NCBI RefSeq assembly: GCF_028649455.1
Contig: NZ_JAQSIO010000004.1
Location: 62,001 to 126,000 of the forward strand
Origin: Curvibacter microcysteis
GTDB lineage: Bacteria > Pseudomonadota > Gammaproteobacteria > Burkholderiales > Burkholderiaceae_C
Length of the DNA stretch: 64,000 bases
Direction: 5' to 3'
Below are positions 34,976 to 45,800 of the stretch, piece by piece. Within the stretch, counting starts at the first letter, position 1. Each line of letters begins with the position of its first letter. The position numbers were made by a program, and so were the translations under genes. The notes beneath the pieces were generated by a model, which was not told the DNA's origin, searched no databases, and saw nothing but the letters and a program-made list of their open reading frames with translations.

Positions 34976-35199
34976 GGTTCTCCTCTTGGGGAAAAAGCCG
35001 CAGCCGCGCTGCGAATACGTACGTTTCCAGTGACCACCACCAAAAACGTTACTTAAATTGTGCCACACCCGCCCGCCCCACCCTCGGCTCGGTGTCACCA
35101 AGCGTGCAGGACAAGGCCTCAACCGGGGAATATTGTTGCTAGATAGCGACAAGGCGTTGCCCGTAAAATGGCAGCTTCTTGCCGTCAACACCACCTTCC

Positions 35200-37848
35200 A
35201 TGACTCAGTTCGCTAAAGAAACTCTGCCCATCAGTCTTGAAGAGGAAATGCGGCGCAGCTACCTCGACTACGCGATGAGCGTGATCGTGGGGCGAGCGCT
35301 GCCTGATGCGCGTGACGGCCTGAAACCCGTGCACCGCCGCGTTTTGTTCGCCATGCACGAGCTGAACAACGACTGGAATCGGCCCTACAAAAAGTCCGCC
35401 CGTATTGTGGGTGACGTGATTGGTAAATACCACCCGCACGGTGACAGCGCGGTGTATGACACGATCGTTCGCATGGCGCAAGATTTTTCCTTGCGCCACA
35501 TGCTGGTTGATGGCCAGGGTAATTTCGGCTCGGTCGACGGCGATAACGCCGCGGCCATGCGATACACCGAAATCCGTTTGGCCAAAATCGCCCATGAAAT
35601 GCTGGGAGACATCGACAAAGAAACCGTCGATTTCGGCCCCAACTACGACGGCAGCGAAAAAGAGCCCCTGGTTCTGCCCAGCCGCCTGCCCAATTTGCTG
35701 GTCAATGGTTCCGCTGGCATCGCAGTCGGCATGGCCACCAACATCCCACCGCACAACCTCAATGAAGTCGTGGACGCGTGCCTGCACCTGCTGCGCCAGC
35801 CTGAGGCCACGATTGATGAGTTGATGGAAATCATCCCGGCGCCGGACTTCCCGACGGCCGGCATTATTTACGGCATTAACGGCGTCAAGGACGGCTACCG
35901 CACGGGTCGCGGCAAGGTCGTGATGCGCGCCAAGTGCCACTTCGAGGACATCGACAAGGGCCAGCGCCAGGCCATCATCGTTGATGAGCTGCCCTACCAG
36001 GTCAACAAAAAGACCTTGCAAGAGCGCATGGCCGAACTGGTGCACGAAAAGAAGATCGAAGGCATCAGCCACATCCAGGACGAGTCCGACAAGTCCGGCA
36101 TGCGCCTGGTGATCGAGCTCAAGCGCGGTGAAGTGCCCGAAGTGGTGCTGAACAACCTGTACAAGCAGACCCAGCTGCAAGACACCTTCGGCATGAACAT
36201 GGTGGCCTTGATCGATGGCCAACCCAAGCTGTGCAACCTCAAAGACCTGATCGTGGTCTTCTTGCAGCACCGCCGCGAAGTGGTGACGCGCCGCACCATC
36301 TTCAACCTGCGCAAGGCCCGCGAACGCGGTCACGTACTGGAAGGCCTGGCCGTTGCCCTGGCCAACATCGACGATTTCATTGCCATCATCCGCAACGCCC
36401 CCACCCCACCGGTGGCCAAGGCCGAGTTGATGCTCAAGAGCTGGGACAGCAAGCTGGTGCGCGAGATGCTCACCCGCACCCGCGCCGACGGTGGCGTGGT
36501 GAATGCCGACGACTACCGGCCTGACGGTCTGGAAGTTGAATTCGGCATGCAAAACGATGGCCTGTACCGCCTCTCTGAGACGCAGGCCCAGGAAATTCTG
36601 CAGATGCGCCTGCAACGCCTGACCGGCCTGGAGCAGGACAAGATCGTGGCCGAGTACAAAGAGGTGATGGCCGAGATCGACGACTTCCTCGACATCCTGT
36701 CCAAGCCCGAGCGCGTCTCCACCATCATCGGTGACGAACTCACCGTGGTGAAAACCGAATTCGGTCAGACCAAGCTCGGCGCTCGCCGCAGCGAGATCGA
36801 ACACAGCGCCCAGGACCTCAGCACCGAAGACCTGATCACCCCCACCGACATGGTGGTGACGCTCAGCCACAGTGGCTACATCAAGAGCCAGCCGCTGTCC
36901 GAATACCGGGCGCAAAAGCGCGGCGGCCGCGGCAAGCAAGCCACGGCCACCAAGGAAGACGACTGGATCGATCAGCTCTTCATCGCCAACACGCACGACT
37001 ACATCCTGTGCTTCTCCAACCGGGGCCGCCTGTACTGGCTCAAAGTCTGGGAAGTCCCGGCCGGTTCGCGTGGCTCACGCGGTCGCCCCATCGTCAACAT
37101 GTTCCCGCTGCAAGAGGGCGAAAAGATCAACGTGGTGCTGCCGCTGACCGGTGAAAAGCGCAGCTTCCCAGCCGATCAATACGTGTTCATGGCCACCTCC
37201 ATGGGCACGGTCAAGAAGACCCCGCTGGACGACTTCAGCAACCCGCGCAAGGCCGGCATCATTGCCGTCGACCTGGACGAGGGCGACTTCTTGATCGGCG
37301 CCGCACTGACCGACGGCCAGCATGATGTGATGCTGTTCAGCGACGGCGGCAAAGCCGTGCGCTTTGACGAAAACGACGTGCGCCCCATGGGCCGCAATGC
37401 GCGCGGCGTGCGCGGCATGATGCTGGACGAAACCCAGCATGTGATCGCCATGCTGGTGGCCGAGGACGAGCAGCAAAGCGTGCTCACCGCCACCGAGAAC
37501 GGCTACGGCAAGCGCACCTCGATCACCGAGTACACCCGCCATGGTCGTGGCACCAAGGGCATGATCGCCATCCAGCAAAGCGAGCGCAACGGCAAGGTCG
37601 TCGCCGCCACCCTGGTGCATGCCGATGACGAGATCATGCTGATCACCGACAAGGGTGTGCTGGTGCGCACCCGTGTCAGCGAGATCCGCGAACTCGGCCG
37701 CGCCACCCAGGGCGTGACCCTGATGGCGCTGGACGAAGGCTCGCGCCTGTCCGGCCTGCAACGCATCGTGGAAAACGACGCCAACATGCCCAGCGCCGAC
37801 GGCGAAGAGGGTGGCGACGCCGCCCCCGAGGCCGACAGCCAGGCCTGA
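35200..37848 (+). CDS. gyrA: DNA gyrase subunit A
   Basis: An 882-residue type II topoisomerase subunit that cuts and rejoins DNA during negative supercoiling. The catalytic Tyr is 122 (AAMRYTE), the same number as in E. coli. The quinolone-determining region reads [17 protein letters not shown] with Ser83 and Asp87, that is, unmutated. The C-terminal domain has the GyrA box as QKRGGRGKQ. The frame is open 7 codons upstream of ATG 35200, but that start gives the conserved N-terminus. It heads the block leading to rpsA. Confidence 0.98.
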   Translation: MTQFAKETLPISLEEEMRRSYLDYAMSVIVGRALPDARDGLKPVHRRVLFAMHELNNDWNRPYKKSARIVGDVIGKYHPHGDSAVYDTIVRMAQDFSLRHMLVDGQGNFGSVDGDNAAAMRYTEIRLAKIAHEMLGDIDKETVDFGPNYDGSEKEPLVLPSRLPNLLVNGSAGIAVGMATNIPPHNLNEVVDACLHLLRQPEATIDELMEIIPAPDFPTAGIIYGINGVKDGYRTGRGKVVMRAKCHFEDIDKGQRQAIIVDELPYQVNKKTLQERMAELVHEKKIEGISHIQDESDKSGMRLVIELKRGEVPEVVLNNLYKQTQLQDTFGMNMVALIDGQPKLCNLKDLIVVFLQHRREVVTRRTIFNLRKARERGHVLEGLAVALANIDDFIAIIRNAPTPPVAKAELMLKSWDSKLVREMLTRTRADGGVVNADDYRPDGLEVEFGMQNDGLYRLSETQAQEILQMRLQRLTGLEQDKIVAEYKEVMAEIDDFLDILSKPERVSTIIGDELTVVKTEFGQTKLGARRSEIEHSAQDLSTEDLITPTDMVVTLSHSGYIKSQPLSEYRAQKRGGRGKQATATKEDDWIDQLFIANTHDYILCFSNRGRLYWLKVWEVPAGSRGSRGRPIVNMFPLQEGEKINVVLPLTGEKRSFPADQYVFMATSMGTVKKTPLDDFSNPRKAGIIAVDLDEGDFLIGAALTDGQHDVMLFSDGGKAVRFDENDVRPMGRNARGVRGMMLDETQHVIAMLVAEDEQQSVLTATENGYGKRTSITEYTRHGRGTKGMIAIQQSERNGKVVAATLVHADDEIMLITDKGVLVRTRVSEIRELGRATQGVTLMALDEGSRLSGLQRIVENDANMPSADGEEGGDAAPEADSQA

Positions 37849-37858
37849 GCCCCCCACC

Positions 37859-37883
37859 CCACACCGGCCCCCAGCCGGTGTGG
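37859..37883. repeat. 10-bp hairpin between gyrA and serC
   Basis: CCACACCGGC (37859-37868) pairs perfectly with GCCGGTGTGG (37874-37883) around CCCCA. There is no T-tract. It may mark the gyrA mRNA 3' end or a processing site. Confidence 0.5.
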
Positions 37884-37948
37884 CTGAAACGCCCCGTGCC
37901 TGAGGCCCTTGCGCCCCAGGCCCTCTGACCCCGAACCAGCCCTGCCCC

Positions 37949-39055
37949 ATGACGCGTCCCTACAACTTCTCCGCCGGCCCCGCCGCGATCCCTGAAGAAG
38001 TGCTGCAAACCGCCGCCAGCGAAATGCTCGACTGGCACGGCAGCGGCATGAGCGTGATGGAAATGAGCCACCGCGGCAAAGAGTTCATCAGCATCTACGA
38101 ACAAGCCGAAGCCGACCTGCGCGAACTGCTGGCCGTGCCCTCGAACTTCAAGATTTTGTTCATGCAGGGCGGTGGCCTGGCCGAGAACGCCATCGTGCCG
38201 CTGAACCTGTCGCGCGGCGCCTCGGCCGACTTTGTAGTCACCGGCAGCTGGAGCCAAAAGAGCCAAAAAGAAGCCCGCAAGTACTGTGAAGTTCACATTG
38301 CCGCCAGCAACGAAGCCGACGGCCACACCAGCCTGCCTGCGCCCAGCAGCTGGCAGCTCAGCGCCAAGCCCAGCTATGTGCACCTGTGCAGCAACGAGAC
38401 CATTCACGGCGTTGAATTCCACGAGCTGCCCGACCTCAAGGCCCTGGGCTGCGACGCCCCGCTGGTGATCGATTTCTCCTCCCACGTCGCCTCGCGCAGC
38501 GTGGACTGGAGCCGCGTCGGCGTGGCCTTTGGCGGCGCGCAAAAGAACCTGGGCCCAGCCGGCCTGACCCTGGTGGTGATCCGCGAAGACCTGCTCGGCC
38601 AGGCCCTCAAGGCCTGCCCCAGCGCTTTCGACTACCAACTGGTGGCCAACAACCAGTCCATGTACAACACGCCACCCACCTACGGCATCTACATGGCGGG
38701 TTTGACCTTCCAGTGGCTCAAGCGCCAGACCGAAGGAGGCCTGACCGGCCTCGCGGCCATGGAGGCGCGCAACATCGCCAAGGCCCGTCTGCTGTACGAA
38801 TTCCTGGACCAGTCTCAGCTCTACAGCAACCCGGTGGCGCTCGATGGCCGCTCGCGCATGAACATCCCCTTCCGCCTGCGCGACGAGTCGCTCAACGACG
38901 CCTTCCTGGCTGGCGCCAAAGCGCGCGGCCTGCTGCAACTCAAGGGCCACAAGTCGGTGGGCGGCATGCGCGCCAGCATTTACAACGCCATGCCCCTGGC
39001 CGGCGTGCAAGCCCTGGTCGACTACCTGCGCGACTTCGAACAAACCCAGGCCTGA
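37949..39055 (+). CDS. serC: Phosphoserine aminotransferase
   Basis: A 368-residue PLP enzyme of serine and pyridoxine synthesis. The N-terminal [15 protein letters not shown] and [14 protein letters not shown] are SerC signatures. The PLP lysine is about Lys199 in [12 protein letters not shown]. It begins the serC-pheA-tyrA-aroA order typical of betaproteobacteria. Confidence 0.97.
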   Translation: MTRPYNFSAGPAAIPEEVLQTAASEMLDWHGSGMSVMEMSHRGKEFISIYEQAEADLRELLAVPSNFKILFMQGGGLAENAIVPLNLSRGASADFVVTGSWSQKSQKEARKYCEVHIAASNEADGHTSLPAPSSWQLSAKPSYVHLCSNETIHGVEFHELPDLKALGCDAPLVIDFSSHVASRSVDWSRVGVAFGGAQKNLGPAGLTLVVIREDLLGQALKACPSAFDYQLVANNQSMYNTPPTYGIYMAGLTFQWLKRQTEGGLTGLAAMEARNIAKARLLYEFLDQSQLYSNPVALDGRSRMNIPFRLRDESLNDAFLAGAKARGLLQLKGHKSVGGMRASIYNAMPLAGVQALVDYLRDFEQTQA

Positions 39056-39094
39056 ACCCACCGTGTTCTGCCCCTCCGGCCCGAGACCTCACAC

Positions 39095-40201
39095 ATGACC
39101 CAGCCCTCCAACGCCCCCCTGCCCAGCCTGGGCGAGTTGCGTGTCCAAATCGACTCGCTTGACCAGCAACTGCTGAGCCTGCTGAACCAGCGAGCCCACG
39201 TGGCCGAGCAGGTCGGTGAGGTCAAAAAGCGCGAAGGCACCCCCTTCTTCCGCCCGGACCGCGTGGCCCAGGTGATCGAAAAGATCAAGGCAGCCAACCC
39301 CGGCCCGCTGCGCGACGAGCACGTGGCCGCCGTCTGGCGCGAAATCATGTCGGCCTGTCTGGCCTTGGAATCCCCGCAACGCGTGGCCGTGCTCGGCCCG
39401 GCCGGCACCTTCTGCGAACAAGCCGCCATCGAGTTCTTTGGCGGTGCCGCCGACCTGATGTACTGCGCCAACTTTGACGAGGTGTTCCACGCCACCGCCG
39501 CGGGCAGCGCGCAGTACGGTGTGGTCGGCGTCGAGAACTCGGTCGAAGGCGTGGTCACGCGCTCGCTGGACCTGTTCCTGCACACGCCCACCCATGTGAT
39601 TGGCGAAGTCAGCCTGCTGGTGCGCCACAACCTGCTGCGCCAAACCCAGTCGCTGGATGGCATCGAAGCCGTGCTGGCCCACCCACAGGCCCTGGCCCAA
39701 TGCCAGGCCTGGCTGTCCAAGCACCTGCCGCATGCCGAGCGCCGCCCGGTTTCCAGCAATGCCGAAGGCGCGCGCCTGGCGGCCACCAACCCCGCCTGGG
39801 CTGGCCTGGCCAGCGAACGCGCCGCCACCCTGTTTGGCCTGCACATCGTGGCCCACGCCATCCAGGACGACGCCTACAACCGCACCCGTTTCGCCATCAT
39901 CTCGCTGCCACAAACCCAGGCCATGCCACCCGCCTCGGGCAAGGACTGCACCAGCCTGGTGGTGTCCGTGCCCAACCGCCCGGGCGCCGTGCACGACCTG
40001 CTGGTGCCGCTGAAGAAGCATGGCGTGTCCATGACCCGCTTCGAGTCGCGCCCCGCCCGCACCGGCCACTGGGAGTACTACTTCTACATCGACCTCGACG
40101 GCCACCCTTCGCAGCCCCATGTGGCCGCGGCGCTGGACGAACTCAGCAGCCTGTGCGCCTTCTACAAGGTATTGGGCTCCTACCCCGTCGGAGCTTTGTG
40201 A
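39095..40201 (+). CDS. pheA: Bifunctional chorismate mutase/prephenate dehydratase (P-protein)
   Basis: A 368-residue enzyme for phenylalanine synthesis. An AroQ chorismate mutase helix bundle (about 8-95: LRVQIDSLDQQLLSLLNQR) is followed by prephenate dehydratase (about 98-275: VLGPAGTFCEQAA). A regulatory ACT domain is at 285-360 with the Phe-binding ESRP motif. Unlike Burkholderia, no hisC-type aminotransferase gene separates it from tyrA. Confidence 0.97.
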   Translation: MTQPSNAPLPSLGELRVQIDSLDQQLLSLLNQRAHVAEQVGEVKKREGTPFFRPDRVAQVIEKIKAANPGPLRDEHVAAVWREIMSACLALESPQRVAVLGPAGTFCEQAAIEFFGGAADLMYCANFDEVFHATAAGSAQYGVVGVENSVEGVVTRSLDLFLHTPTHVIGEVSLLVRHNLLRQTQSLDGIEAVLAHPQALAQCQAWLSKHLPHAERRPVSSNAEGARLAATNPAWAGLASERAATLFGLHIVAHAIQDDAYNRTRFAIISLPQTQAMPPASGKDCTSLVVSVPNRPGAVHDLLVPLKKHGVSMTRFESRPARTGHWEYYFYIDLDGHPSQPHVAAALDELSSLCAFYKVLGSYPVGAL

Positions 40202-40231
40202 TCATGGGCTGCAGCGTCACCAAGGGTCGCC

Positions 40232-41110
40232 ATGTTTGAACAACTCGGTCTGATCGGCTGCGGCCTGATGGGCGGCTCGTTCGCGCTGGCGCTCAAGCGC
40301 GCCGGCCTGGTCAAGCGCGTGGTGGGCTACAGCAAGTCCCCCACCACCACCGAAAAAGCCCGCCAGATGGGCGTCATCGACCTGGCCGCGCCCTCGGCGT
40401 TGCTGGCCGTGGCTGGCGCGGACATCGTGATCGTCGCCGTGCCCGTGTCGGCCACGGAGGCCACGCTCAAGGCCATCAAGCACCTGGTCACGCCCGAGAT
40501 GCTGATCATGGACGTCGGCTCGACCAAGACCGATGTGGTGGCCGCAGCCCGCACCGCGCTGCGCGACCAGATCGGCTCGTTTGTCCCCGCCCACCCGATC
40601 GCGGGCAAAGAAGTGGCCGGCATCGAACACGCCGATGCCGACCTGTACCGGGGCAAGCAGGTCATCCTCACACCGCTCGAAAAAACCCTCACCGTGCACC
40701 TGCAAAAGGCGGCGGCTGTGTGGGGCGCACTCGGCGCCCAGGTGCTGCACATGTCGCCCGAGCGGCACGATGCCGCCTTTGCCGCCGTCAGCCACCTGCC
40801 CCATCTGCTGGCTTTTGCGTTCATCAACGGCATCGCGGCCCAGGCCGATGGTGCCGACTACCTGGCGCTGGGTGGCCCGGGTTTCCGTGACTTCAGCCGC
40901 ATCGCGGCCAGCGATCCCAAAGTCTGGCGCGACATCTTGCTGACCAACCGCGACGAGTTGCTGGCGCAGACCCGCCACTTCAAGGCCGCCTTGAGCGAGT
41001 TCGAAGCGCAGCTGGAGGCCGGCCAGGGCGAAGCCCTGGAAAGCCTGATTGACCGCGCCAACCAAGTCCGGGCGCCTTGGCGCCTGGCGGGCCCCCGCCC
41101 CACCAAATAA
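40232..41110 (+). CDS. tyrA: Prephenate dehydrogenase
   Basis: A 292-residue NAD(P)-dependent enzyme of tyrosine synthesis. The dinucleotide-binding motif GLIGCGLMGGSFALALKRAG is at the N-terminus, followed by DVGSTK and HPIAGKEVAGIEHAD, both typical. AAGGGT precedes the ATG. A 12-codon reading frame (40204-40239) begins just after the pheA stop and ends inside the tyrA start region; it may couple translation or be chance. Confidence 0.96.
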   Translation: MFEQLGLIGCGLMGGSFALALKRAGLVKRVVGYSKSPTTTEKARQMGVIDLAAPSALLAVAGADIVIVAVPVSATEATLKAIKHLVTPEMLIMDVGSTKTDVVAAARTALRDQIGSFVPAHPIAGKEVAGIEHADADLYRGKQVILTPLEKTLTVHLQKAAAVWGALGAQVLHMSPERHDAAFAAVSHLPHLLAFAFINGIAAQADGADYLALGGPGFRDFSRIAASDPKVWRDILLTNRDELLAQTRHFKAALSEFEAQLEAGQGEALESLIDRANQVRAPWRLAGPRPTK

Positions 41111-41113
41111 GCC

Positions 41114-43126
41114 ATGTTCCAAACTGAATTCCTCGACCTGCCGGCCCTGGCCAGCGCTGGCGGCAGCGTCACGCTGCCGGGCTCCAAAAGCATCTCCAAC
41201 CGCGTGCTGCTGCTGGCGGCCCTGAGCGCGGGCAGCACCCGCATCCACGACCTGCTCGACTCCGACGACACCCGCGTCATGCTGCAGGCCCTGCGCCAGC
41301 TCGGCTGCGGCGTGCACGAACAAGGCTCGGTGCTGGTGATCGATGGCCTGGGCGGGCAACTCAAGACCGACACGGCCCAGTTCTTCATGGGCAATGCCGG
41401 CACCGCCATGCGCCCCCTGACCGCGGCCCTGGCCGTGCTGGGTGGCGACTTCAGCCTGAGCGGCGTGCCGCGCATGCACGAGCGCCCGATTGGTGACCTG
41501 GTCGACGCCTTGCGCGAACTTGGCTGCAGCATCGACTACCTGGGCAACGAGGGCTACCCGCCACTGCACATTGGCCGGGCCCAGCTGCGCCTGGACCAAG
41601 CCATCCCCGTGCGCGGCGATGTGTCGAGCCAATTCCTCACCGCGCTGCTGATGGCCTTGCCGCTGGCCGCCACGCAAGACATCGTGATCGAGGTGGTGGG
41701 CGAACTGATCAGCAAGCCCTACATCGACATCACCCTCAACCTGTTGCAGCGCTTTGGCATTGCCGTGCGCCGTGAGGGCTGGGCGCGCTTCACCATCCCC
41801 GCCGGCAGCCGCTACCAGTCGCCGGGCGACATCCACGTCGAGGCGGACGCCTCCTCGGCCAGCTACTTCATCGCCCTGGGTGCGCTGGCCACACCGTCCG
41901 AGCCGGGCGCCAAAGTACGCATCCAGGGCGTGGGCCTGGATTCGATCCAGGGCGACATCCGCTTTGTCGAGGCCGCCCAGGCCATGGGCGCCCAAATCAC
42001 CGGCGGCCCCAACTGGTTGGAAATCGCGCGCGGCCACTGGCCGCTGAAGGCGATTGACCTGGACTGCAACCACATCCCAGACGCCGCCATGACCCTGGCC
42101 GTCATGGCCTTGTACGCCGACGGCCCCTGCACCCTGCGCAACATCGCCAGCTGGCGCGTCAAAGAAACCGACCGCATCGCCGCCATGGTGGCCGAATGCG
42201 CCAAGCTCGGCGCCCAGGTCGAAGAAGGCCCGGACTGGCTGCGCGTGCACCCCTTGCCCGCTGGGGCCTGGCGCAGCGCCAGCATCCACACCTATGACGA
42301 CCACCGCGTGGCCATGTGCTTTTCGCTGGCGGCCTTCAACCCCGATCAGGTCACCGTGCGCATCGAAGACCCCAAATGCGTCGCCAAGACCTTCCCGGAC
42401 TACTTCGAGACCTTGTTCGGCCTGGTCCAGGCGCAGCCCGGCCGTGTGCCAGTGATCTGCATCGACGGCCCCACCGCGTCCGGCAAGGGCACCGTGGCCG
42501 CCGAGGTGGCCAAACGCCTGGGCTACCACTTCCTGGATTCGGGCGCCATGTACCGCGTCACGGCCTTGGCCGCCACGCGCGCCGGCCTGGCCATCGAACC
42601 GAGCCAGGAAGCCGCCATAGCCGCCCTGGCGCGTGCCCTGCCCGTTCGCTTTGAAGACGGCAAGGTCCTGCTGGGTGCAGACGATGTGACCGAAGCCATC
42701 CGCACCGAAGAGGCCGGCATGAACGCCTCGCGCGTCTCCGCCCTGCCCTCGGTGCGCCTCGCTCTGGTGGACCTGCAACACGGTTTTCAGGCCCTGCCAG
42801 GCCTGGTGGCCGATGGCCGCGACATGGGCACGGTGATCTTCCCGAACGCCCCTTACAAGGTCTACATGACCGCCAGCGCCGCCTGCCGCGCAGAGCGCCG
42901 CTATAAGCAATTGATATCAAAAGGAATTTCGGCTAACATCAGCGAGTTACGCGCGGACCTCGAAGCCCGCGACGCCCGGGACCAATCCCGGGCTGTTGCG
43001 CCGCTCAAGCCCGCCGCCGACGCGCAGTGGTTGGACAACTCCGAACTCAGCATCGATCAATCGGTGCAGCAGGTGTTGGCTGGCTGGCTGCAACGCCAGG
43101 CCATCGGAAGTCATTCCGCCACCTGA
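41114..43126 (+). CDS. aroA-cmk: Fused 3-phosphoshikimate 1-carboxyvinyltransferase / cytidylate kinase
   Basis: A single 670-residue frame. Residues 1 to about 438 are EPSP synthase: [21 protein letters not shown] with the class I Gly and Pro positions, and [14 protein letters not shown]. Residues about 443-670 are cytidylate kinase: [21 protein letters not shown] (Walker A near 445-455), [10 protein letters not shown] and [11 protein letters not shown]. The two are usually separate neighbouring genes; here no stop or start lies between them. It makes EPSP in the shikimate pathway and phosphorylates CMP/dCMP. It starts 3 bases after the tyrA stop. Confidence 0.95.
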   Translation: MFQTEFLDLPALASAGGSVTLPGSKSISNRVLLLAALSAGSTRIHDLLDSDDTRVMLQALRQLGCGVHEQGSVLVIDGLGGQLKTDTAQFFMGNAGTAMRPLTAALAVLGGDFSLSGVPRMHERPIGDLVDALRELGCSIDYLGNEGYPPLHIGRAQLRLDQAIPVRGDVSSQFLTALLMALPLAATQDIVIEVVGELISKPYIDITLNLLQRFGIAVRREGWARFTIPAGSRYQSPGDIHVEADASSASYFIALGALATPSEPGAKVRIQGVGLDSIQGDIRFVEAAQAMGAQITGGPNWLEIARGHWPLKAIDLDCNHIPDAAMTLAVMALYADGPCTLRNIASWRVKETDRIAAMVAECAKLGAQVEEGPDWLRVHPLPAGAWRSASIHTYDDHRVAMCFSLAAFNPDQVTVRIEDPKCVAKTFPDYFETLFGLVQAQPGRVPVICIDGPTASGKGTVAAEVAKRLGYHFLDSGAMYRVTALAATRAGLAIEPSQEAAIAALARALPVRFEDGKVLLGADDVTEAIRTEEAGMNASRVSALPSVRLALVDLQHGFQALPGLVADGRDMGTVIFPNAPYKVYMTASAACRAERRYKQLISKGISANISELRADLEARDARDQSRAVAPLKPAADAQWLDNSELSIDQSVQQVLAGWLQRQAIGSHSAT

Positions 43127-43316
43127 CGACAAGCCCCCGGCAGCCTTTGTTGTCGGGGCATGGGGTCCACTGCACCCCCGCCGCGCGCCAGCGCACAGGT
43201 TCAGTGGTTCATCAACGCAACCGCGGGCTCTCCCGCAACCCAAACCGCCGCAAGCAGCCCTTTTCATCGATGGCAATGGTGCCTTCGACCTTCCTGTTTG
43301 CGGATGAGGAAAATTC

Positions 43317-45002
43317 ATGTCCGAATCTTTTGCCGCCCTTTTTGAAGAATCCCTGCAACGCTCTGAAATGCGTGCGGGCGAAGTCATCACCGCTGAAGTC
43401 GTGCGCATCGAGCACAGCTTCGTGGTGGTGAACGCAGGCCTCAAGTCTGAAGCCTACGTTCCGCTCGAGGAATTCAAGAACGACAAGGGCGAAGTCGAAG
43501 TCCAAGTGGGTGACTTCGTCTCGGTGGCCATCGACGCCATCGAAAACGGCTACGGCGACACCATCCTGTCGCGCGACAAGGCCAAGCGTCTGGCTTCCTG
43601 GCTGGCCCTGGAAAAGGCCCTGGAATCCGGCGAATTCGTCACCGGCACCACCAGCGGCAAGGTCAAGGGCGGTCTGACCGTTCTGGTCAACGGCATCCGT
43701 GCTTTCCTGCCGGGCTCGCTGATCGACACCCGTCCGATCAAGGACCTGACCCCGTTCGAAAACAAGACCCTGGAATTCAAGGTCATCAAGCTGGACCGCA
43801 AGCGCAACAACGTGGTGCTGAGCCGCCGTGCCGTGGTCGAAGCCTCGATGGGCGAAGAGCGCGCCAAGCTGATGGAAACCCTGAAGGAAGGCTCCATCGT
43901 CAACGGCGTGGTCAAGAACATCACCGAATACGGTGCGTTCGTTGACCTGGGCGGCATCGACGGCCTGCTGCACATCACCGACATGGCATGGCGCCGTGTC
44001 CGCCACCCGAGCGAAGTGGTGCAAGCAGGTCAAGAAATCACCGCCAAGATCCTCAAGTTCGACACCGAAAAGAACCGCGTGTCCCTGGGTCTCAAGCAAA
44101 TGGGCGACGATCCTTGGATGGGCGTCAACCGTCGCTACCCGCAATCGACCCGCCTGTTCGGCAAGATCACCAACATCGCCGACTACGGCGCGTTTGTGGA
44201 ACTCGAACCCGGTATCGAAGGCCTGGTGCACGTGTCTGAAATGGACTGGACCAACAAGAACATCGCCCCCAGCAAGCTGGTCACGCTGGGCGACGAAGTC
44301 GAAGTCATGGTTCTGGAAATCGACGAAGACAAGCGCCGCATCAGCCTGGGCATGAAGCAATGCAAGGCCAACCCGTGGCAAGAGTTCGCGCAAAACACCA
44401 AGCGCGGCGACCGCGTCAAGGGCCCGATCAAGTCGATCACCGACTTCGGCGTGTTCGTGGGTCTGGCTGCCGGCATCGACGGCCTGGTTCACCTGTCCGA
44501 CCTGTCGTGGAACGAAGCTGGCGAAGCCGCTGTGCGCAACTACAAGAAGGGCCAAGAAGTCGAAGCCATCGTGTTGGCTGTGGACGTGGACCGCGAGCGC
44601 ATCTCCCTGGGCATCAAGCAACTCGACTCCGACCCGTTCACGACCTTCGTGACCGTGAACGACAAGGGTCAAACCGTGACCGGCAAGGTCAAGACGGTGG
44701 ATGCCCGTGGCGCTGAAATCGACCTCGGCGAAGACATCATCGGCTACCTGCGCGTCAGCGAAATCTCCCGCGACCGCGTGGAAGATGCCCGCAACGTGCT
44801 GAAGGAAGGCGACGAAGTGACCGCAGTGGTGGTGAACGTGGATCGCAAGACCCGCAACATCCAACTGTCGATCAAGGCCAAGGACGCTGCTGACCAGCAA
44901 GAAGCCATGGCTTCGCTGAGCCAACAGTCGGCCCGCGAAAGCGCCGGCACCACCAGCCTGGGCGCTCTGCTGCGCGCCAAGCTGGATGGCGGCAACAACT
45001 GA
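43317..45002 (+). CDS. rpsA: 30S ribosomal protein S1
   Basis: A 561-residue protein with six S1 RNA-binding repeats. S1 recruits mRNAs to the 30S subunit. Repeat hallmarks include [18 protein letters not shown] in repeat 2 and [24 protein letters not shown] in repeat 3. GAGGAAAA lies before ATG 43317. The 190-base leader after aroA-cmk contains GC-rich inverted segments (43135-43165) that could serve S1 autoregulation; this is inference. Codon usage is more biased than in flanking genes, as expected for high expression. Confidence 0.98.
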   Translation: MSESFAALFEESLQRSEMRAGEVITAEVVRIEHSFVVVNAGLKSEAYVPLEEFKNDKGEVEVQVGDFVSVAIDAIENGYGDTILSRDKAKRLASWLALEKALESGEFVTGTTSGKVKGGLTVLVNGIRAFLPGSLIDTRPIKDLTPFENKTLEFKVIKLDRKRNNVVLSRRAVVEASMGEERAKLMETLKEGSIVNGVVKNITEYGAFVDLGGIDGLLHITDMAWRRVRHPSEVVQAGQEITAKILKFDTEKNRVSLGLKQMGDDPWMGVNRRYPQSTRLFGKITNIADYGAFVELEPGIEGLVHVSEMDWTNKNIAPSKLVTLGDEVEVMVLEIDEDKRRISLGMKQCKANPWQEFAQNTKRGDRVKGPIKSITDFGVFVGLAAGIDGLVHLSDLSWNEAGEAAVRNYKKGQEVEAIVLAVDVDRERISLGIKQLDSDPFTTFVTVNDKGQTVTGKVKTVDARGAEIDLGEDIIGYLRVSEISRDRVEDARNVLKEGDEVTAVVVNVDRKTRNIQLSIKAKDAADQQEAMASLSQQSARESAGTTSLGALLRAKLDGGNN

Positions 45003-45022
45003 TCCTGACGGATCAACCGGCC

Positions 45023-45061
45023 AAAGGGCCGGTTTTGCACGCGTTGCAAAACCGGCCCTTT
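45023..45061. terminator. 17-bp perfect inverted repeat between rpsA and ihfB
   Basis: AAAGGGCCGGTTTTGCA (45023-45039) and its exact complement (45045-45061) flank a 5-base loop. Internal A/T runs and the short TTT end make it a possible bidirectional terminator or attenuator that lowers ihfB expression relative to rpsA. Confidence 0.65.
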
Positions 45062-45081
45062 GCCATTTCTGAACCGAATCC

Positions 45082-45393
45082 ATGACCCGATCTGACCTTG
45101 TTGAAGAACTGGCCACCCGGTTCAGCCAACTGACCCACCGCGACGCCGAACAGGCCGTCAAGACCATTCTGGATGCGCTGGGCGACGCCCTGGTGCGTGG
45201 ACACCGAATTGAAATCCGAGGCTTTGGTAGCTTCTCGATCAACCACCGCCCCCCGCGCATGGGCCGCAACCCGCGCAGTGGTGAAAGCGTGGCCATCCCG
45301 AGCAAGCGCGTGCCGCACTTCAAGCCAGGCAAGGCCTTGCGCGAAGCGGTCGACAAACGCACCGAAGAGCTCGAATCGCCCCCGACCCCTTGA
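45082..45393 (+). CDS. ihfB: Integration host factor beta subunit
   Basis: A 103-residue DNA-bending protein that pairs with IhfA. The HU/IHF fold is complete: [14 protein letters not shown] at the start, [10 protein letters not shown], and the arm motif [15 protein letters not shown]. The position directly after rpsA is conserved in proteobacteria. IHF also helps sigma54 promoters by bending DNA, relevant to glnA here. Confidence 0.97.
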   Translation: MTRSDLVEELATRFSQLTHRDAEQAVKTILDALGDALVRGHRIEIRGFGSFSINHRPPRMGRNPRSGESVAIPSKRVPHFKPGKALREAVDKRTEELESPPTP

Positions 45394-45482
45394 TCCTGGC
45401 CACCTGCCAGACACCGCAGGCCATCGGCTGGGCCGAGAGCCCACGATCCCTCGGTAGAATCGCCTCGTCACTGAGGAGATGA

Positions 45483-45800
45483 ATGAAATACCTCATGTGG
45501 CTGCTCAAGGCAGCCATTTTTTTTACCCTGTTTGCGTTTGCGCTGAACAACCAGCAAGACGCCACCGTCCATTTCTTCTTTGGCACGCAATGGCGCGCGC
45601 CTTTGGTGCTGGTGGTCTTGGCGGCGTTTTCCATGGGGGTGGTCGCCGGCGTGCTCGGCATGGTGCCGCGCTGGTGGAAGCACCGCAGCGCGGCGCGCAA
45701 GCACCAGGCCCCTGCCGTCACCAGCACCGCCGCTGCAACGCCGACCCCGCCGCCCCCAAGCCCCTCACTGGACGCCAACGAACCGCCTCATGGAATTTGA
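45483..45800 (+). CDS. lapA: LapA-domain inner membrane protein
   Basis: A 105-residue protein with two membrane helices (about 5-22 and 40-63), a basic stretch RWWKHRSAARKH, and a Pro-rich cytoplasmic tail. In E. coli LapA is encoded before LapB, which controls lipopolysaccharide synthesis. GAGGAG precedes the ATG. The tail reads into lapB with an 11-base overlap. Confidence 0.9.
   Translation: MKYLMWLLKAAIFFTLFAFALNNQQDATVHFFFGTQWRAPLVLVVLAAFSMGVVAGVLGMVPRWWKHRSAARKHQAPAVTSTAAATPTPPPPSPSLDANEPPHGI

Noticed and set aside
32855-35056. Open frame of 733 codons on the plus strand opposite gph, ubiG and the OmpA-family gene
   Set aside because: It is antisense to three genes with clear motifs, is rich in Gly, Gln and His as expected from GC-rich shadow frames, crosses a strong terminator, and has no family resemblance.
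35133-35169. A gyrA promoter with -10 TAAAAT at 35164-35169
   Set aside because: The -10 is plausible, but the only -35-like sequence (TTGCTA) is 22 bases away, too far for a normal promoter.
35185-36996. Open frame of 603 codons antisense to gyrA
   Set aside because: Shadow of a conserved gene; no ribosome site or recognisable motif.
42420-42470. Frameshift or lost stop between aroA and cmk
   Set aside because: The frame is continuous, both domains are complete, and no start codon with a ribosome site lies at the junction, so a true fusion is the simpler reading.
40217-42910. Open frame of 897 codons antisense to tyrA and aroA-cmk
   Set aside because: Composition (Gly, Ala, Gln, His) is that of a complementary-frame shadow in high-GC DNA; the opposite strand encodes two textbook enzymes.
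43212-45362. Open frame of 716 codons antisense to rpsA
   Set aside because: Apparent repeats in it only reflect the six S1 repeats on the other strand.
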